Assembly (NCBI RefSeq): GCF_017792025.1
Contig: NZ_CP046956.1
Span: 3,658,001-3,722,000 of the forward strand
DNA from: Sediminibacillus dalangtanensis
Lineage (GTDB): Bacteria > Bacillota > Bacilli > Bacillales > Amphibacillaceae
Direction: 5' to 3'
Length of the DNA stretch: 64,000 bases
Position 1 is the first letter of the stretch; each line of letters opens with the position of its first letter. Shown here in pieces: positions 1 through 9,178 of this stretch. Position numbers and translations under genes: made by a program. Under the pieces are notes generated by a model, which saw only the letters and a list, made by a program, of their open reading frames with translations, made no database searches and was not told the DNA's origin.

Positions 1-856
1 CCCGTAAAATGACTTGTCCCTCGCTTTCAATCAGCAGGATATCCAGTGCGCGGGCTTTAGCATGGCGCAGCGTATTGGACACCGACTCCTGCAATATGCG
101 GAAAAGATGATCTTCAATCCCTCTTTCAAGTTGGACCTCGTCCATTTTCCAGGAAATGGCTATCGGAACCTTTTGTTTCAGCTCTTCCAACAGCTGCTCG
201 ATGCCTTGTTGAAGAGACTTCCCTTTTAAGGCGGCAGGCCGCAAGTGCAAGAGCAGCGCGCGCATCTCCAGCTGGGACTGTTGAATCATCGCTTCAATTT
301 GCTTCAACTGAACAGAGACTGCTTCATCACTGTTCAGCTCATTGAGCGCAGAAATCAACATGGACGCTGCAAACAACTCCTGACTGACAGAATCGTGCAG
401 CTCTCTGGCCAATCGGTTCCTTTCCTCGGAGATGACCCGTTCGATTTCCTTCTCTTGGTCCTCCACCCGCTCTGTCGCCATCTTTTGAGCCAGTTTAGTT
501 TGGTCGTAAATGTAGTGTTGAAGTTTTGCAGCTTTCTCATGTAAAGCCCGTATTTCTGCCAATGAAGCTGATTCTTCAGGAACCTGCTGGTTGTCCTGAT
601 TTCTGTCGAGTACGGTTTCCAATCCACTTAATTGTTTTTTCCAAAAGAGTCCTTCTGCAACCCCGAAGCTGCCCCCGGCTGCCAGCGTAATCAGGATGAT
701 AAAAACGACAAACGGCAATTCCCATATTTTCCGTTGCCAAAGCTCACCCCAGTCATCGAGCGGAAAGCCCAGAAAGAAAACGACAGAAAAAACCGCCAAC
801 AAAAGCAAAGCCGTCAACAAACCGACAATGAGTGAACGATGTACCACGTTTTTCAT
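1..856 (-). CDS. liaS: LiaS/VraS-type sensor histidine kinase (partial, C-terminus off the left edge)
   Basis: Membrane sensor kinase of the cell-envelope stress system LiaFSR; it autophosphorylates and passes phosphate to LiaR. About 285 residues are visible. Two hydrophobic segments (about residues 8-30 and 48-70) frame a very short extracellular loop, as in intramembrane-sensing kinases. A charged coiled linker leads to the HisKA_3 box ERNRLARELHDSVSQE with the phospho-accepting His at about 154. An N-box-like QESVSNTLRHAKA at about 256-268 opens the ATPase domain, which the window edge cuts. The ATG overlaps the liaF stop codon (ATGA), showing translational coupling. The liaR gene would be expected just beyond position 1. 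The reading frame is open to the edge. Identity as LiaS rests on the H-box, topology and the liaIHF neighbours. Confidence 0.93.
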   Translation of the reverse strand, partial: MKNVVHRSLIVGLLTALLLLAVFSVVFFLGFPLDDWGELWQRKIWELPFVVFIILITLAAGGSFGVAEGLFWKKQLSGLETVLDRNQDNQQVPEESASLAEIRALHEKAAKLQHYIYDQTKLAQKMATERVEDQEKEIERVISEERNRLARELHDSVSQELFAASMLISALNELNSDEAVSVQLKQIEAMIQQSQLEMRALLLHLRPAALKGKSLQQGIEQLLEELKQKVPIAISWKMDEVQLERGIEDHLFRILQESVSNTLRHAKARALDILLIESEGQVILR

Positions 857-1578
857 ACACGCTTCACCTCTATCTTGCCGGCCAGTATCGAGGTGACGAT
901 TTTAACCTTCTGTTTAGCATGCTGATAGTTTTCGGTTTCCATATGGATGACCTTGTTCCACATCTGTTTTTCTTTATAGTCGAGGATCTCCGCAGATCCA
1001 AACAAGGCAGAATGACTGATGGTGATTTCGACTTCATAAGGAACTTGGATTTCGATATTGCCAAAGAGGTTGCGAATTAAAATGACCGACTCCCCTTTTG
1101 GAAGCACGGTGTTATTCATATCGATAATGGAATCCCCGATGCCTGTCTGGATATTGATATCCTGCCACTCGTATGCACCAGAACTGGTTTTTTGACGACC
1201 GAACCATTTATTGGTGAACATCGCCGGACGCTGGATAGTCCCTCTTGCCGACGCATCCTCTCCAAATTGCGGCTGATAATAGACCGGTTGTTTTTTGGAG
1301 TGGTACCATTTGAGCACAACATAGGCGACGATGGTCAACAAGAAGAATTTGAACGCAACGGTGTTGAGAATGATGATGATCAGTCCGAGCAAGCCTGCCC
1401 AAAACACAAGCCTTCCCCAAGACTTGTCGATTCGTTTCCGCCCATAGTATATAGCTGCACCGTACAGAAAGAGAAAGAAGAGAAGCCGTGACCCGTCAAA
1501 AAGCAATTCGAACACAAAAATGACGGTCGTAAGCAGTAAAATCATATCGATGAAGTCTGTATTTCTGCGATTAAACAT
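853..1578 (-). CDS. liaF: LiaF/VraT-type membrane inhibitor of the LiaSR system
   Basis: Membrane protein that keeps LiaS inactive without envelope stress in Bacillus. The N-terminal third is hydrophobic, with about four membrane segments in residues 8-88. The C-terminal half is a soluble beta-rich DUF2154-type domain starting near VLPKGESVILIRNLFGNIEI. The 241-residue length matches the family. A ribosome site (AGAGGAG) precedes the ATG, and the stop codon is shared with the liaS start. It sits after liaH with a 231-bp gap; the usual liaG gene of B. subtilis is missing. The call is firm on domain layout and neighbours; the mechanism is family knowledge. Confidence 0.92.
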   Translation of the reverse strand: MFNRRNTDFIDMILLLTTVIFVFELLFDGSRLLFFLFLYGAAIYYGRKRIDKSWGRLVFWAGLLGLIIIILNTVAFKFFLLTIVAYVVLKWYHSKKQPVYYQPQFGEDASARGTIQRPAMFTNKWFGRQKTSSGAYEWQDINIQTGIGDSIIDMNNTVLPKGESVILIRNLFGNIEIQVPYEVEITISHSALFGSAEILDYKEKQMWNKVIHMETENYQHAKQKVKIVTSILAGKIEVKRV

Positions 1579-1809
1579 AAAGCTACTCCTCTTTTTTATT
1601 ATGGCGATTTTCGGTGCGGAAGTTCTCGTCGGTCAGCTTGCGATCTTTTCTACCCATAAATTCATAGACCTATTTCTCCACGACTGGAATGGTTTCTGAT
1701 GAATCGACAACAGGAAATAAGACGTACGACAAGTACGCCTTATCCACCTTTCTCCGCTCGTACTTCTCCTTCTAGATTACCAGAACTCTCAGGCAAGGAG
1801 AAGCGCTAT

Positions 1810-2433
1810 TTATTCCGCTCTTTTTTCTAACTCGGCAATGCGGGCATCCAGCGTATAGCTTCGGTATTCGGCATTCACCTGATTTTCCAGCCGCTCGATA
1901 TAATCCTCCATTTCAGAAAAGGTTGCGCTGCTTTTTTCGGCATAGCGATCAGCATGCAGCACTTTATTCATCCCTTTGTGGGCTTGAGCAGCATTTTCCC
2001 GTCCTTTCAGATCCATTCGTTTCACATAAAGGTCCTTTAGCTTATGCTTCATTTCCACATATTTGCTTTCCAGCGATTCCAGCTCTTTAATGGCGTTTTG
2101 CCTGATGGAGTCCAGTTTGGCTGCCCGCTCCTCAAAGTATACCTGATCTTTCCGTGCTTGTTCATGGAGCTCTTCTTCATTTGCCTTCAAAGCGATTTCA
2201 GCCTGGCGTTTACGCTTGTCCGCCATAGCAGCAGCCTGATGGTATTCTCTGGTGAATTCCTGTTTAAGCGCGTATTGTTTTTCTACAAGTCCTCTGATTT
2301 TTTTCACTTCCTGCTCACAACGGCGTACATATTGATTTAACTGTGCGATTGGATTTTTTTGTTCCTTTTGATCGAGCATCTCATTAAAGTCGGCAGAAAT
2401 CGTGTCCTTGATTCTTGTAAATAAATTACTCAT
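1810..2433 (-). CDS. liaH: PspA/IM30 (ESCRT-III-like) phage-shock protein, LiaH-like
   Basis: Cytosolic membrane-remodelling protein, induced by cell-wall antibiotics, that oligomerises under the membrane. The 207 residues are almost entirely charged alpha-helix with long coiled-coil heptads, typical of PspA. The N-terminus MSNLFTRIKDTISADFNEML matches the amphipathic helix of the family, followed by the conserved QLNQYVRRCEQEV segment at about residues 32-44. It lies 24 bp downstream of the small membrane gene, as liaI-liaH do in Bacillus, and is probably co-transcribed with it. No odd features. PspA and LiaH cannot be separated by sequence alone; the lia context decides. Confidence 0.92.
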   Translation of the reverse strand: MSNLFTRIKDTISADFNEMLDQKEQKNPIAQLNQYVRRCEQEVKKIRGLVEKQYALKQEFTREYHQAAAMADKRKRQAEIALKANEEELHEQARKDQVYFEERAAKLDSIRQNAIKELESLESKYVEMKHKLKDLYVKRMDLKGRENAAQAHKGMNKVLHADRYAEKSSATFSEMEDYIERLENQVNAEYRSYTLDARIAELEKRAE

Positions 2434-2457
2434 TTCTCTACAACTCCTTTTCTATGT

Positions 2458-2796
2458 TTAATTAATCCAAGATTCTTTTCCAGTTTCATTAAAAAGATCA
2501 TCATCCAAATAACTGGTTGCATGTTTATCTTTTTTCCACACTTTATAGGTATAGTACAAAACGACGAAGGCAGCTACACCAATCAATGCCGGCAAGTTCG
2601 CCAGGGAAATGGAAAGACCGAACAGAATAGCGATTGCCCATAGCACCTTCTGGCCTACCGTATCCGCAAGAACGAACTTTTTCACTGCATAATAAGAAAC
2701 AACCAGACTGACAGCCAATAAAATCATCGGTCCGAGATTAGCCAGGATGAGGATGACTGCTGTCACACCTAGTAATAGCAACAGGAATGTTTTCAT
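2458..2796 (-). CDS. liaI: Small membrane protein at the head of the lia operon (LiaI-like)
   Basis: A 112-residue protein with hydrophobic stretches at about residues 4-36 and 51-86 and a charged cytosolic tail (WKKDKHATSYLDDDLFNETG). In B. subtilis LiaI is the membrane anchor that recruits LiaH; this protein has the same size, topology and place. Primary sequence similarity to B. subtilis LiaI is weak by eye, so the name is by position. It has a strong ribosome site (AAAGGAGG, 8 bases before the ATG). The intergenic region to the divergent CDF gene must hold the lia promoter, but I could not fix a LiaR operator there. Confidence 0.75.
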   Translation of the reverse strand: MKTFLLLLLGVTAVILILANLGPMILLAVSLVVSYYAVKKFVLADTVGQKVLWAIAILFGLSISLANLPALIGVAAFVVLYYTYKVWKKDKHATSYLDDDLFNETGKESWIN

Positions 2797-3014
2797 GTCG
2801 ATATCCTCCTTTCATGTCTCTATCTTATCGGGAATGGAGGCAGAACATAACGACCTGGAGCTATAATTTCCACTAAGTCTGAAGGCTTATCACGCCCAAA
2901 TGATTTAAAAAAATGGTGTACAAGGCGTTTCGTTTTCTCCAAACAGAGGCAATATAAAAGTGTACTTATTCCATGAATGATTACCTGTAAGCTATGGGAA
3001 GGAAGGAAAAAAGG

Positions 3015-3992
3015 ATGAAAGAGTTATGGAACCTGCTCAAACAAGGGACAAAATCTTCGTTGTGGGCCGCGACAGTCAACATTGTCGTAGGAATCATCAA
3101 AACGATTGCGTATTTCATCACAGGGAATGTAGCCATGTTTGCGGAAATGATGCACAGTTATGCGGATGCAGCCAATCAATTTTTCGTTTTCATTGGCTCG
3201 GCTTTAAGTAAAAAAGCACCAACAGACCGGTTTCCAAACGGATTCGGCCGTCTCGTGAATCTTGTTCTTCTCGGCGCCGTTTTGATTGTCGGGATTCTCG
3301 CTTACGAGACAATAAAAGAAGGGATTTACCATATTATTCAACCGGAAGGTCATGAAGGGTGGTTCTGGTTGAATATAGGTGTACTAGGCGTATCCTTTCT
3401 TTTGGAAGGATTTGTCCTGACGAAGGCAATGAAAGAGATAACCGAACACATTTCCGACGAGGAAAAGAAAGGCCTGGGGCTAATTACGCAAAGCTTTAAA
3501 CATGCCAAGGAAGCAAATCCAGCGACAAAACTTGTATTTTTAGAGGATTTGGTAGCGACGCTGGGTGCACTGATTGCCATGATTGCCATCGCCCTTTCCA
3601 GCTATACGCCTTTTCACAGTGCGACTGGTTATGCGTCCATCGTTATCGGCATGTTATTGTTTATCGTGGTCGGTAGGATTTTTCTCGATAACGCAGCAGG
3701 CGCCTTGGGAATCACCGTACCCGAAATGGAAAATGCGATTGGCAACCTGGCCATGAAGGAATCGATGGTCAAAGATATCAAACGCCTTCATGTCATAAAA
3801 GAGGGCGACCAGCGGCATGTCGAGTTAAAAATAGAAATCGACCCTAAAGTGACCATAGCGGCGGCTGATGACATGCGGGATCGTCTGGAGAAAAAAATTA
3901 AATCACAAAGAGGCGTGACAGATGTGATTATTGAATTTGATGAAGATGACCAAGTACCGAGCTGGTCCAAATCGTCTGAAAAAGAAAACTAA
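3015..3992 (+). CDS. Cation diffusion facilitator family metal exporter
   Basis: Inner-membrane antiporter of the CDF family, exporting divalent metals such as zinc, manganese or iron. The N-terminal half has about six membrane segments. The metal-site motif HSYADAANQ lies in the second segment (about residue 38 from this start), and a second acidic site LEDLVATLGA lies in the fifth. A C-terminal cytosolic domain follows, with the usual RDRLEKKIKSQRGVTDVIIEF dimer region. A start 21 bases upstream (2994) has no ribosome site, while GGAAGGA precedes the ATG at 3015, so I chose the latter. It is a single-gene unit divergent from lia. A repeat element begins right after the stop. The metal cannot be told from sequence. 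Confidence 0.88.
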   Translation: MKELWNLLKQGTKSSLWAATVNIVVGIIKTIAYFITGNVAMFAEMMHSYADAANQFFVFIGSALSKKAPTDRFPNGFGRLVNLVLLGAVLIVGILAYETIKEGIYHIIQPEGHEGWFWLNIGVLGVSFLLEGFVLTKAMKEITEHISDEEKKGLGLITQSFKHAKEANPATKLVFLEDLVATLGALIAMIAIALSSYTPFHSATGYASIVIGMLLFIVVGRIFLDNAAGALGITVPEMENAIGNLAMKESMVKDIKRLHVIKEGDQRHVELKIEIDPKVTIAAADDMRDRLEKKIKSQRGVTDVIIEFDEDDQVPSWSKSSEKEN

Positions 3993-3999
3993 GAGACAG

Positions 4000-4245
4000 G
4001 GACGTACCATGAGTTTTTATATATGGTAAGCTCCTTAGCTAGACTTCCTTTTATTCTGTTATTTGAAGTACTTCGCATTGCACGGCAAGATTAGCTGAAA
4101 TCGTGCCCGCGGAAAGCGAAGTACCTTGCCGGAGTGGAATCGTTGCCATCTTTCATTGCAAACAGAAAACCGAAGAATTCGAATGCACAGCATTCCGAAT
4201 ATCGTTCGGTTTTTACTTTGGCCACCATGCTTTTATTCGGCTTCG
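4000..4245. repeat. Composite MITE-like intergenic repeat (family A core plus family B fragment)
   Basis: This stretch between the CDF gene and the DUF2339 gene combines two repeated motifs seen elsewhere. A linker like that at 52145-52195 (CTCCTTAGCTAGACTTCC) leads to a family B remnant at 4083-4131 (GCCCGCGGAAAGCGAAGTACC). Its two ends, CGGCAAG and CTTGCCG, still pair although the inside is deleted. A family A hairpin follows at about 4167-4212 (AAAACCGAA paired with TTCGGTTTT), and the right end CACCATGCTTTTATTCGGC is a diverged copy of the TGCTTTTGTCCC terminus. It probably acts as terminator for both convergent genes. No coding function is seen. Confidence 0.75.
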
Positions 4246-4252
4246 GTCATTC

Positions 4253-5896
4253 TTATTTTTTCTGCTGGTTGTAGTAAATTCTCGAAATAAACAACCCAAT
4301 CACACCGAGCGAAATGAATAAGACTGCCCGCCAGACGATATCAATCGTCGTTAAGTCATACAGGATAATTTTTGCCAGGGTAATGAGTAAGAATGCTAAA
4401 CCAAGGTACTGCCAGTGCTTTTCTTTAAAGAAGCTGTACGCGGCATACATCATGGCGACAAATACCATCCAGGAAATCGACAGAGCAATGTCGAAATCAA
4501 ACGCCCTGCGATATGTCAGCACATCGACTACTTCACCAAAAAAGTAAAGCAGCAAACCAGCAATTATGTAAGGGGCTGCTATGGTTATCATCGATTGCTG
4601 TAACGCGATTGCTTTTTCTCTAAAGCAATAAATCGCCAGGAAGAAACCGATTAACGACAGCCAGCAAAGGACCTCGATTATCGACAGATCCCTGCCTGGG
4701 TAAAGCGACAATTGATTGAATACCATGATCAAAACCAAAAAACTCGCAATGGTCCCAAACAGGCTGTTCCGCTTTTGGGAAAGATAGTAGACGATCGCTG
4801 CCTGAAATATATAAACAAGCATCTGTACATAAACAGTCTCTTCCAGTAATTCCGTAATGATCAAAAACAGATAGAACATCGAAAAAACAAAAAACGTATT
4901 TTTCAATACTGTATGTGATTTGCTTTTTACAAGGCTCAGTCCTCCATATACGGCTGCCGTCGCAAAATAAAAACTGTATAGTTGATAATCATGTTGCCCG
5001 AATACACTCAAACCGATCAGATAAAGGAATAAGGCACCCGTCGAAATTGCCGGGATGTACATTTCCTTGCTTGCTGTGTGGTGTTTGAAGGCCAAGTAAA
5101 TAATCAGCAGCTGCTGTATTGCCAAGGCGGAAAGGGTGACAAAAGTTGTTGTCCCTGCCCCGACAAAGGCAAAAAATACTACGGCGAAAATAAAAGCATA
5201 ATTGGCAATGTTCCAGGTAACTTTATACCGTTTATACATCGATTCCAAAACCAATCCGGCAAAAATCAGCGTCTCATATAAGTAAAAAATCGTTTCTGTC
5301 CCTCTGTCCCCGGCAAATAAAAATGGATATAGATAAGCACCGAGGCCAATGATGGCAAGCAAACTTTGGGAAGCATATTTCCTCGACATCCAAACCCCGG
5401 CCACCATACCTGCAGCCAATAGAATCAAAGTGATCGAATAAGGAATAAGCTGATACAAAACGTTACCGGCAAATACAGAAGCAATATACACAACGATACT
5501 ACCGCCGAGAAGGACAATACTGAGTGCGCTTGGGTTTTTGCGAAACTGCATGTGTCCTGATCCATACAGCAATCCCGACACCACAAATCCGGCCAGAACC
5601 CGGATCGGCGGGCTGAGGATCCCTCTATCCATAGCTGCAATAAAAGCCCAAATAATACCTAGAACGAATACCAAAATGAATACACGAGGCAGCCAATCAC
5701 TGATGATTTGCTCCATATCCTTCGGCACTTTTTCCGCGGCGGGTGAGACCGGCTCCGAGATAGCAGGTCGGTGCTCATCAACTGAGCCTGCTTCCGGTTT
5801 GTCTTGTTTCAAATTTCTTAATTCTTTTTTCACTTCCACTAATTCCGCTTCGATATGACGGACTTTTTCTTCAAGTTGATAAGCACGATCAGTCAT
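4253..5896 (-). CDS. DUF2339 polytopic membrane protein
   Basis: A 547-residue membrane protein. It opens with a coiled coil (YQLEEKVRHIEAELVEVKK, about residues 6-25) and a short acidic linker. From about residue 65 to the end it is a series of roughly 14 hydrophobic segments. This coiled-coil plus many-TM layout is that of DUF2339, whose molecular role is unknown. The ATG follows AAAGGAGA. It stands alone between two repeat elements and is probably monocistronic. The last bases run into the composite repeat, so the extreme C-terminus FISRIYYNQQKK may be shaped by element insertion. No functional motif beyond the family fold is seen. Confidence 0.85.
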   Translation of the reverse strand: MTDRAYQLEEKVRHIEAELVEVKKELRNLKQDKPEAGSVDEHRPAISEPVSPAAEKVPKDMEQIISDWLPRVFILVFVLGIIWAFIAAMDRGILSPPIRVLAGFVVSGLLYGSGHMQFRKNPSALSIVLLGGSIVVYIASVFAGNVLYQLIPYSITLILLAAGMVAGVWMSRKYASQSLLAIIGLGAYLYPFLFAGDRGTETIFYLYETLIFAGLVLESMYKRYKVTWNIANYAFIFAVVFFAFVGAGTTTFVTLSALAIQQLLIIYLAFKHHTASKEMYIPAISTGALFLYLIGLSVFGQHDYQLYSFYFATAAVYGGLSLVKSKSHTVLKNTFFVFSMFYLFLIITELLEETVYVQMLVYIFQAAIVYYLSQKRNSLFGTIASFLVLIMVFNQLSLYPGRDLSIIEVLCWLSLIGFFLAIYCFREKAIALQQSMITIAAPYIIAGLLLYFFGEVVDVLTYRRAFDFDIALSISWMVFVAMMYAAYSFFKEKHWQYLGLAFLLITLAKIILYDLTTIDIVWRAVLFISLGVIGLFISRIYYNQQKK

Positions 5897-6018
5897 ATTA
5901 TTTCTCCTTTGCCATCCAATAAATGGGCTCCACTTTTATTATTCAGGATATGCAGCGAAATTCCTTCCTACCTTCTCAATGATGTTCTTCCTAACCAGAA
6001 GTATTGCTCCAGGACAAA

Positions 6019-6135
6019 GTGGCTGGGATATAACATGTTGATTCTTCACAAAAAAAACCGGAAGAGAGAGTTCGAATACCCCAAGAGTGGTTTCGAATCA
6101 TCGCCCGGTTTTTGCATTTGCAACTTTATTTTTCG
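6019..6135. repeat. Family A palindromic intergenic repeat, diverged copy
   Basis: It starts with GGCTGGGATATAACATG, related to the CTGGGACAAAAGCATG terminus of other copies. An AT-flanked hairpin follows, AAAAACCGG paired with CCCGGTTTTT, with an inner TTCGAA pair. The loop differs from the ACCGAACGA type seen at 9200, so this is a diverged member. It sits between two minus-strand genes and may end transcription of the upstream one. Confidence 0.55.
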
Positions 6136-6165
6136 GACCAGCTTTTTCGTAAAAAGTAGCCTTAT

Positions 6166-6741
6166 TTACGCTGTACTCTTTTCTGACTCCATTTGTTTCC
6201 GTTTTGTTTTCTCCACATAGAAGGGGTAATCGATCAACCTTCCGCTGTACATGAATTGAAGCTTATGCCAGGAACGAATATCCTGCGGTTTGGTCAGACA
6301 GGGTGGCTTTTCATGCTGATAGCAACCGCACTCACCAAGCAGTGTGGCGACAAACTGTGAACAAAAAAAGGCGTTTTTCCGCTGCATTTCCCGTTTCAAC
6401 GGTACGAGAAACAACCCGATAAAATTATAACGGTAGCTGGCTTTGTCTGCTTCCATTGTTTTTATCCGTTCTTGCATTTGCCGGTATTCGTGGCTGCTGA
6501 CGGATAAGCGGTAAACCGCACCTTTGCTGTTGTGAAAAAAAGCAGTTCGGATATCTTCTTTGATAAAGCCGCCAATAAACGGGTTGCGTGGATTCTTTCT
6601 GCCAAAACTATAGAGCTCTTTTAAATCATCGTCAAAGGCAATCGACACATGGTTCATGGTCGACTTCGTCCAAAGGTTGATGACCCTGCCCAAAATGGTA
6701 CCAGTATCTGAAAAAACTAAAAAAACCTGCTTTGTTTGCAT
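6166..6741 (-). CDS. YiiX/YebB-like permuted papain-fold (NlpC/P60 superfamily) protein
   Basis: A soluble protein of about 191 residues with the circularly permuted NlpC/P60 order: a His in NHVSIAFDDDLKELYSF near residue 31 comes before the Cys in NAFFCSQFVATLLG near residue 130. Members are thought to be thiol hydrolases or acyltransferases acting on amide or lipid bonds; the substrate here is unknown. An upstream TTG at 6762 is possible, but GGGGGA lies a proper distance before the ATG at 6741, so I prefer that start. It has no signal peptide or membrane segment. A second protein of the same superfamily lies at 28652-29206, only distantly related. Confidence 0.75.
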   Translation of the reverse strand: MQTKQVFLVFSDTGTILGRVINLWTKSTMNHVSIAFDDDLKELYSFGRKNPRNPFIGGFIKEDIRTAFFHNSKGAVYRLSVSSHEYRQMQERIKTMEADKASYRYNFIGLFLVPLKREMQRKNAFFCSQFVATLLGECGCYQHEKPPCLTKPQDIRSWHKLQFMYSGRLIDYPFYVEKTKRKQMESEKSTA

Positions 6742-6885
6742 GTCCATTTCCCCCATCGACAACTACCGCGCTTCCTCTTTTTTAAAAGGACGTATTTCTT
6801 TTTAATATAGGGGATAGTCGATTTTTTAGCAATAGACCTGTCAGAAAATTTACATGATTAGCAGCAACTGTGTTTATTGCCATAG

Positions 6886-6916
6886 AAAAGACCTTCGGAA
6901 AATCGCGAAGGCCTTT
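6886..6916 (-). terminator. Rho-independent terminator of topB
   Basis: On the minus strand GGCCTTCG pairs with CGAAGGTC around a short loop and is followed by TTTTCT. It lies 8 bp after the topB stop codon. Confidence 0.8.
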
Positions 6917-6923
6917 CTGCGTC

Positions 6924-9101
6924 TTATTTGTTTTTTAATTTAGCCAAAGCTTCGGCAAGGGCCGGATTGGTGAATTCATCATCCTGCTTCTTCAAATACT
7001 TGTTCACATCTTTTTTCGAGACTTTATTCTGCTTCTCTTTTTTCTTCCTTTCATTGAACGTCGACAGTTTTTCACGGTGACCACAGCTGCAGGTGAACAT
7101 CTGCCCTTCTCCTTCTCCGCGCAACTCCAATCGTTTGTGACAATTAGGGCATCTCGCATTGGTCTTTTTGGCAATGTTCTTTTTGTTCCCGCAAGAACGG
7201 TCCTGACAGACAAGCATTCTGCCTTTCTTGCCGTTGACCTCCAGCATCAGTTTGCCACACTCAGGACACTTGGTGCCGGTCATATTGTCATGCTTGAAGG
7301 TCGCATCACTGTTTTTGATTTCCTGGACGACTTGCTTGGCATAGCCTTTCATCTCTTTGATAAAGGCTGCCTTGCTGCGCTTGCCGTCCGCTATTTCACC
7401 AAGCTTCTGCTCCCACTCTGCAGTCAAAGCAGGGGATCTAAGGTCTTCTGGTACAAGGTCAAGCAGCTGTCGGCCTTTGGACGTAATGAAAATATGCTTG
7501 CCTTTCTTCTCCATATAAAAACTGTTGAACAGCTTTTCGATTATATCTGCGCGAGTGGCAACGGTACCTAATCCACCTGTTTGATTGATCGTTTTGGCCA
7601 GGTGTTTGTCATCCTTTTCCATATAACGGACCGGATTTTCCATGGCCTGCAGGAGGTTTCCCTCCGTAAACCGTTCCGGCGGCTTGGTTTTTCCGTTTGT
7701 TAAGGAAAGCTTCAAGTCAGTAAACGTATCGCCAACCTCGATATTCGGCAATTTCTGATCATCATCCTGATCGTTTTCATCTTCATAACGATTGTCATAG
7801 ACTTCTTTCCATCCTTGTTTGATCATTCGCTTACCGCCAGCAGTAAAGGTATGGCCGTCTATTTCAACCGTGATTTTCGTCTGCTCATATTCATGCGGCG
7901 GATACAACACAGCAAGGAACCGTTTGACCACAAGGTCGTAAATCTTGCGTTCCTTGTCATTTAAATCGGCCAGTATAACCGGCTGTTCCGTCGGGATGAT
8001 GGCATGGTGGTCGGAAACCCTGTTGTTGTCGACGACAGATTTTCCAAGCTTGATTTCCCGTTTGCTGATCTTGTTGGCGAGTTTGCCGTATTGGTCGACA
8101 CCGCACGCTTTCACCCTATCTTTTATAGTAGGTACGATATCACTGGATAAATAGCGGGAATCAGTACGGGGATACGTCAGGACTTTGTGCTGTTCATACA
8201 ACTTTTGCATGAGTGACAGCGTTTGTTTCCCGGAAAAACCGAAAATTCGGTTGGCGTCCCGCTGCAGCTCGGTCAAATCATACAACTGCGGTGCAAAGGT
8301 TTTTTTCTGCTTTTTATCAGCTTTCGTCACCTTTGCCGGCTTGCCTTTGACATTGTTTAGAATTTGCTCGGCTTTCTGCTTGGAAAAAGTCCTGCTGTTA
8401 TGCTTCTCATCCTGCCACGTCAATGTAAACCCTTTGTTCGTTTTCGCTTGAACGCCGTAATATTCCTGTGGTTTGAAGTCCTTGATTTCCTGTTCGCGGG
8501 CGGCAATCATTGCCAGTGTCGGAGTCTGCACACGACCGCTCGACAGTTGGGCATTGAACTTGGTCGTCAAAGCTCTGGTGGCATTCAATCCGACATACCA
8601 GTCCGCCTCGGAACGCGCAACGGCCGCATCGTACAAATGCTCGAATTGCTTGCCCGGTCTCAACTGCTTAAAACCGTCTTTGATCGCTTTGTCGGTGACC
8701 GAGGAAATCCACAACCGCTTTACCGGCTTTTTAACCCTGGCCTTTTCAATGATCCAACGTGCTACCAGTTCCCCTTCACGCCCGGCATCCGTTGCGATGA
8801 CGATTTGGTTTACATCATTGCGGTTCAACTGGGTTTTCACTGTATTGAACTGCTTGCCGGTCTTCTTGATAACAACAAGCTTCAGGCGATCCGGCAGCAT
8901 CGGCAAATCTTCCATCCGCCATGTTTTATATTTTTCATCGTACAATTCCGGGTCTGCCAATGTCACCAGGTGACCGAGCGCCCACGTTACAATATATTGC
9001 GAACCTTCAAAGAAGCCGTTTCCCTGTTTATGACAGTTAAGTACTCTGGCAATATCTCTTCCTACCGAAGGTTTTTCTGCTAATACTACCGTTTTACTCA
9101 T
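6924..9101 (-). CDS. topB: DNA topoisomerase III (type IA)
   Basis: Type IA topoisomerase that cuts and passes single DNA strands, acting in decatenation and recombination intermediates. The Toprim domain opens with VVLAEKPSVGRDIARVL and holds the acidic motif IVIATDAGREGELVAR (about residues 101-116). The catalytic Tyr is in LTYPRTDSRYLS at about residue 310. Two C-terminal zinc ribbons, CPECGK...CQDRSCG and CPNCHK...CSCG, end in a Lys-rich tail. The length of about 725 residues equals B. subtilis TopB. The ATG at 9101 is preceded by AAAGGA; a TTG one codon upstream is less likely. Single-gene unit with its own terminator. Confidence 0.97.
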   Translation of the reverse strand: MSKTVVLAEKPSVGRDIARVLNCHKQGNGFFEGSQYIVTWALGHLVTLADPELYDEKYKTWRMEDLPMLPDRLKLVVIKKTGKQFNTVKTQLNRNDVNQIVIATDAGREGELVARWIIEKARVKKPVKRLWISSVTDKAIKDGFKQLRPGKQFEHLYDAAVARSEADWYVGLNATRALTTKFNAQLSSGRVQTPTLAMIAAREQEIKDFKPQEYYGVQAKTNKGFTLTWQDEKHNSRTFSKQKAEQILNNVKGKPAKVTKADKKQKKTFAPQLYDLTELQRDANRIFGFSGKQTLSLMQKLYEQHKVLTYPRTDSRYLSSDIVPTIKDRVKACGVDQYGKLANKISKREIKLGKSVVDNNRVSDHHAIIPTEQPVILADLNDKERKIYDLVVKRFLAVLYPPHEYEQTKITVEIDGHTFTAGGKRMIKQGWKEVYDNRYEDENDQDDDQKLPNIEVGDTFTDLKLSLTNGKTKPPERFTEGNLLQAMENPVRYMEKDDKHLAKTINQTGGLGTVATRADIIEKLFNSFYMEKKGKHIFITSKGRQLLDLVPEDLRSPALTAEWEQKLGEIADGKRSKAAFIKEMKGYAKQVVQEIKNSDATFKHDNMTGTKCPECGKLMLEVNGKKGRMLVCQDRSCGNKKNIAKKTNARCPNCHKRLELRGEGEGQMFTCSCGHREKLSTFNERKKKEKQNKVSKKDVNKYLKKQDDEFTNPALAEALAKLKNK

Positions 9102-9178
9102 CAAAACAAATCCTTTCTGGATAATGCTCTTCTTTACTCTTTAACACATTTTAACTTTAGGCAGAATAGATGTTCCTT

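Noticed and set aside
1600..1680. Possible 24-codon charged peptide before liaF
   Set aside because: The ATG has only a weak ribosome site and the frame is short; no way to tell it from chance.
2797..2993. Search for a LiaR operator upstream of liaI
   Set aside because: A CTTCAGACTTAGTGG stretch looks suggestive, but I could not match it securely to a LiaR/VraR consensus.
8364..9083. Long plus-strand frame of 239 codons opposite topB
   Set aside because: Antisense shadow of the topoisomerase gene; no start signals and no domain.
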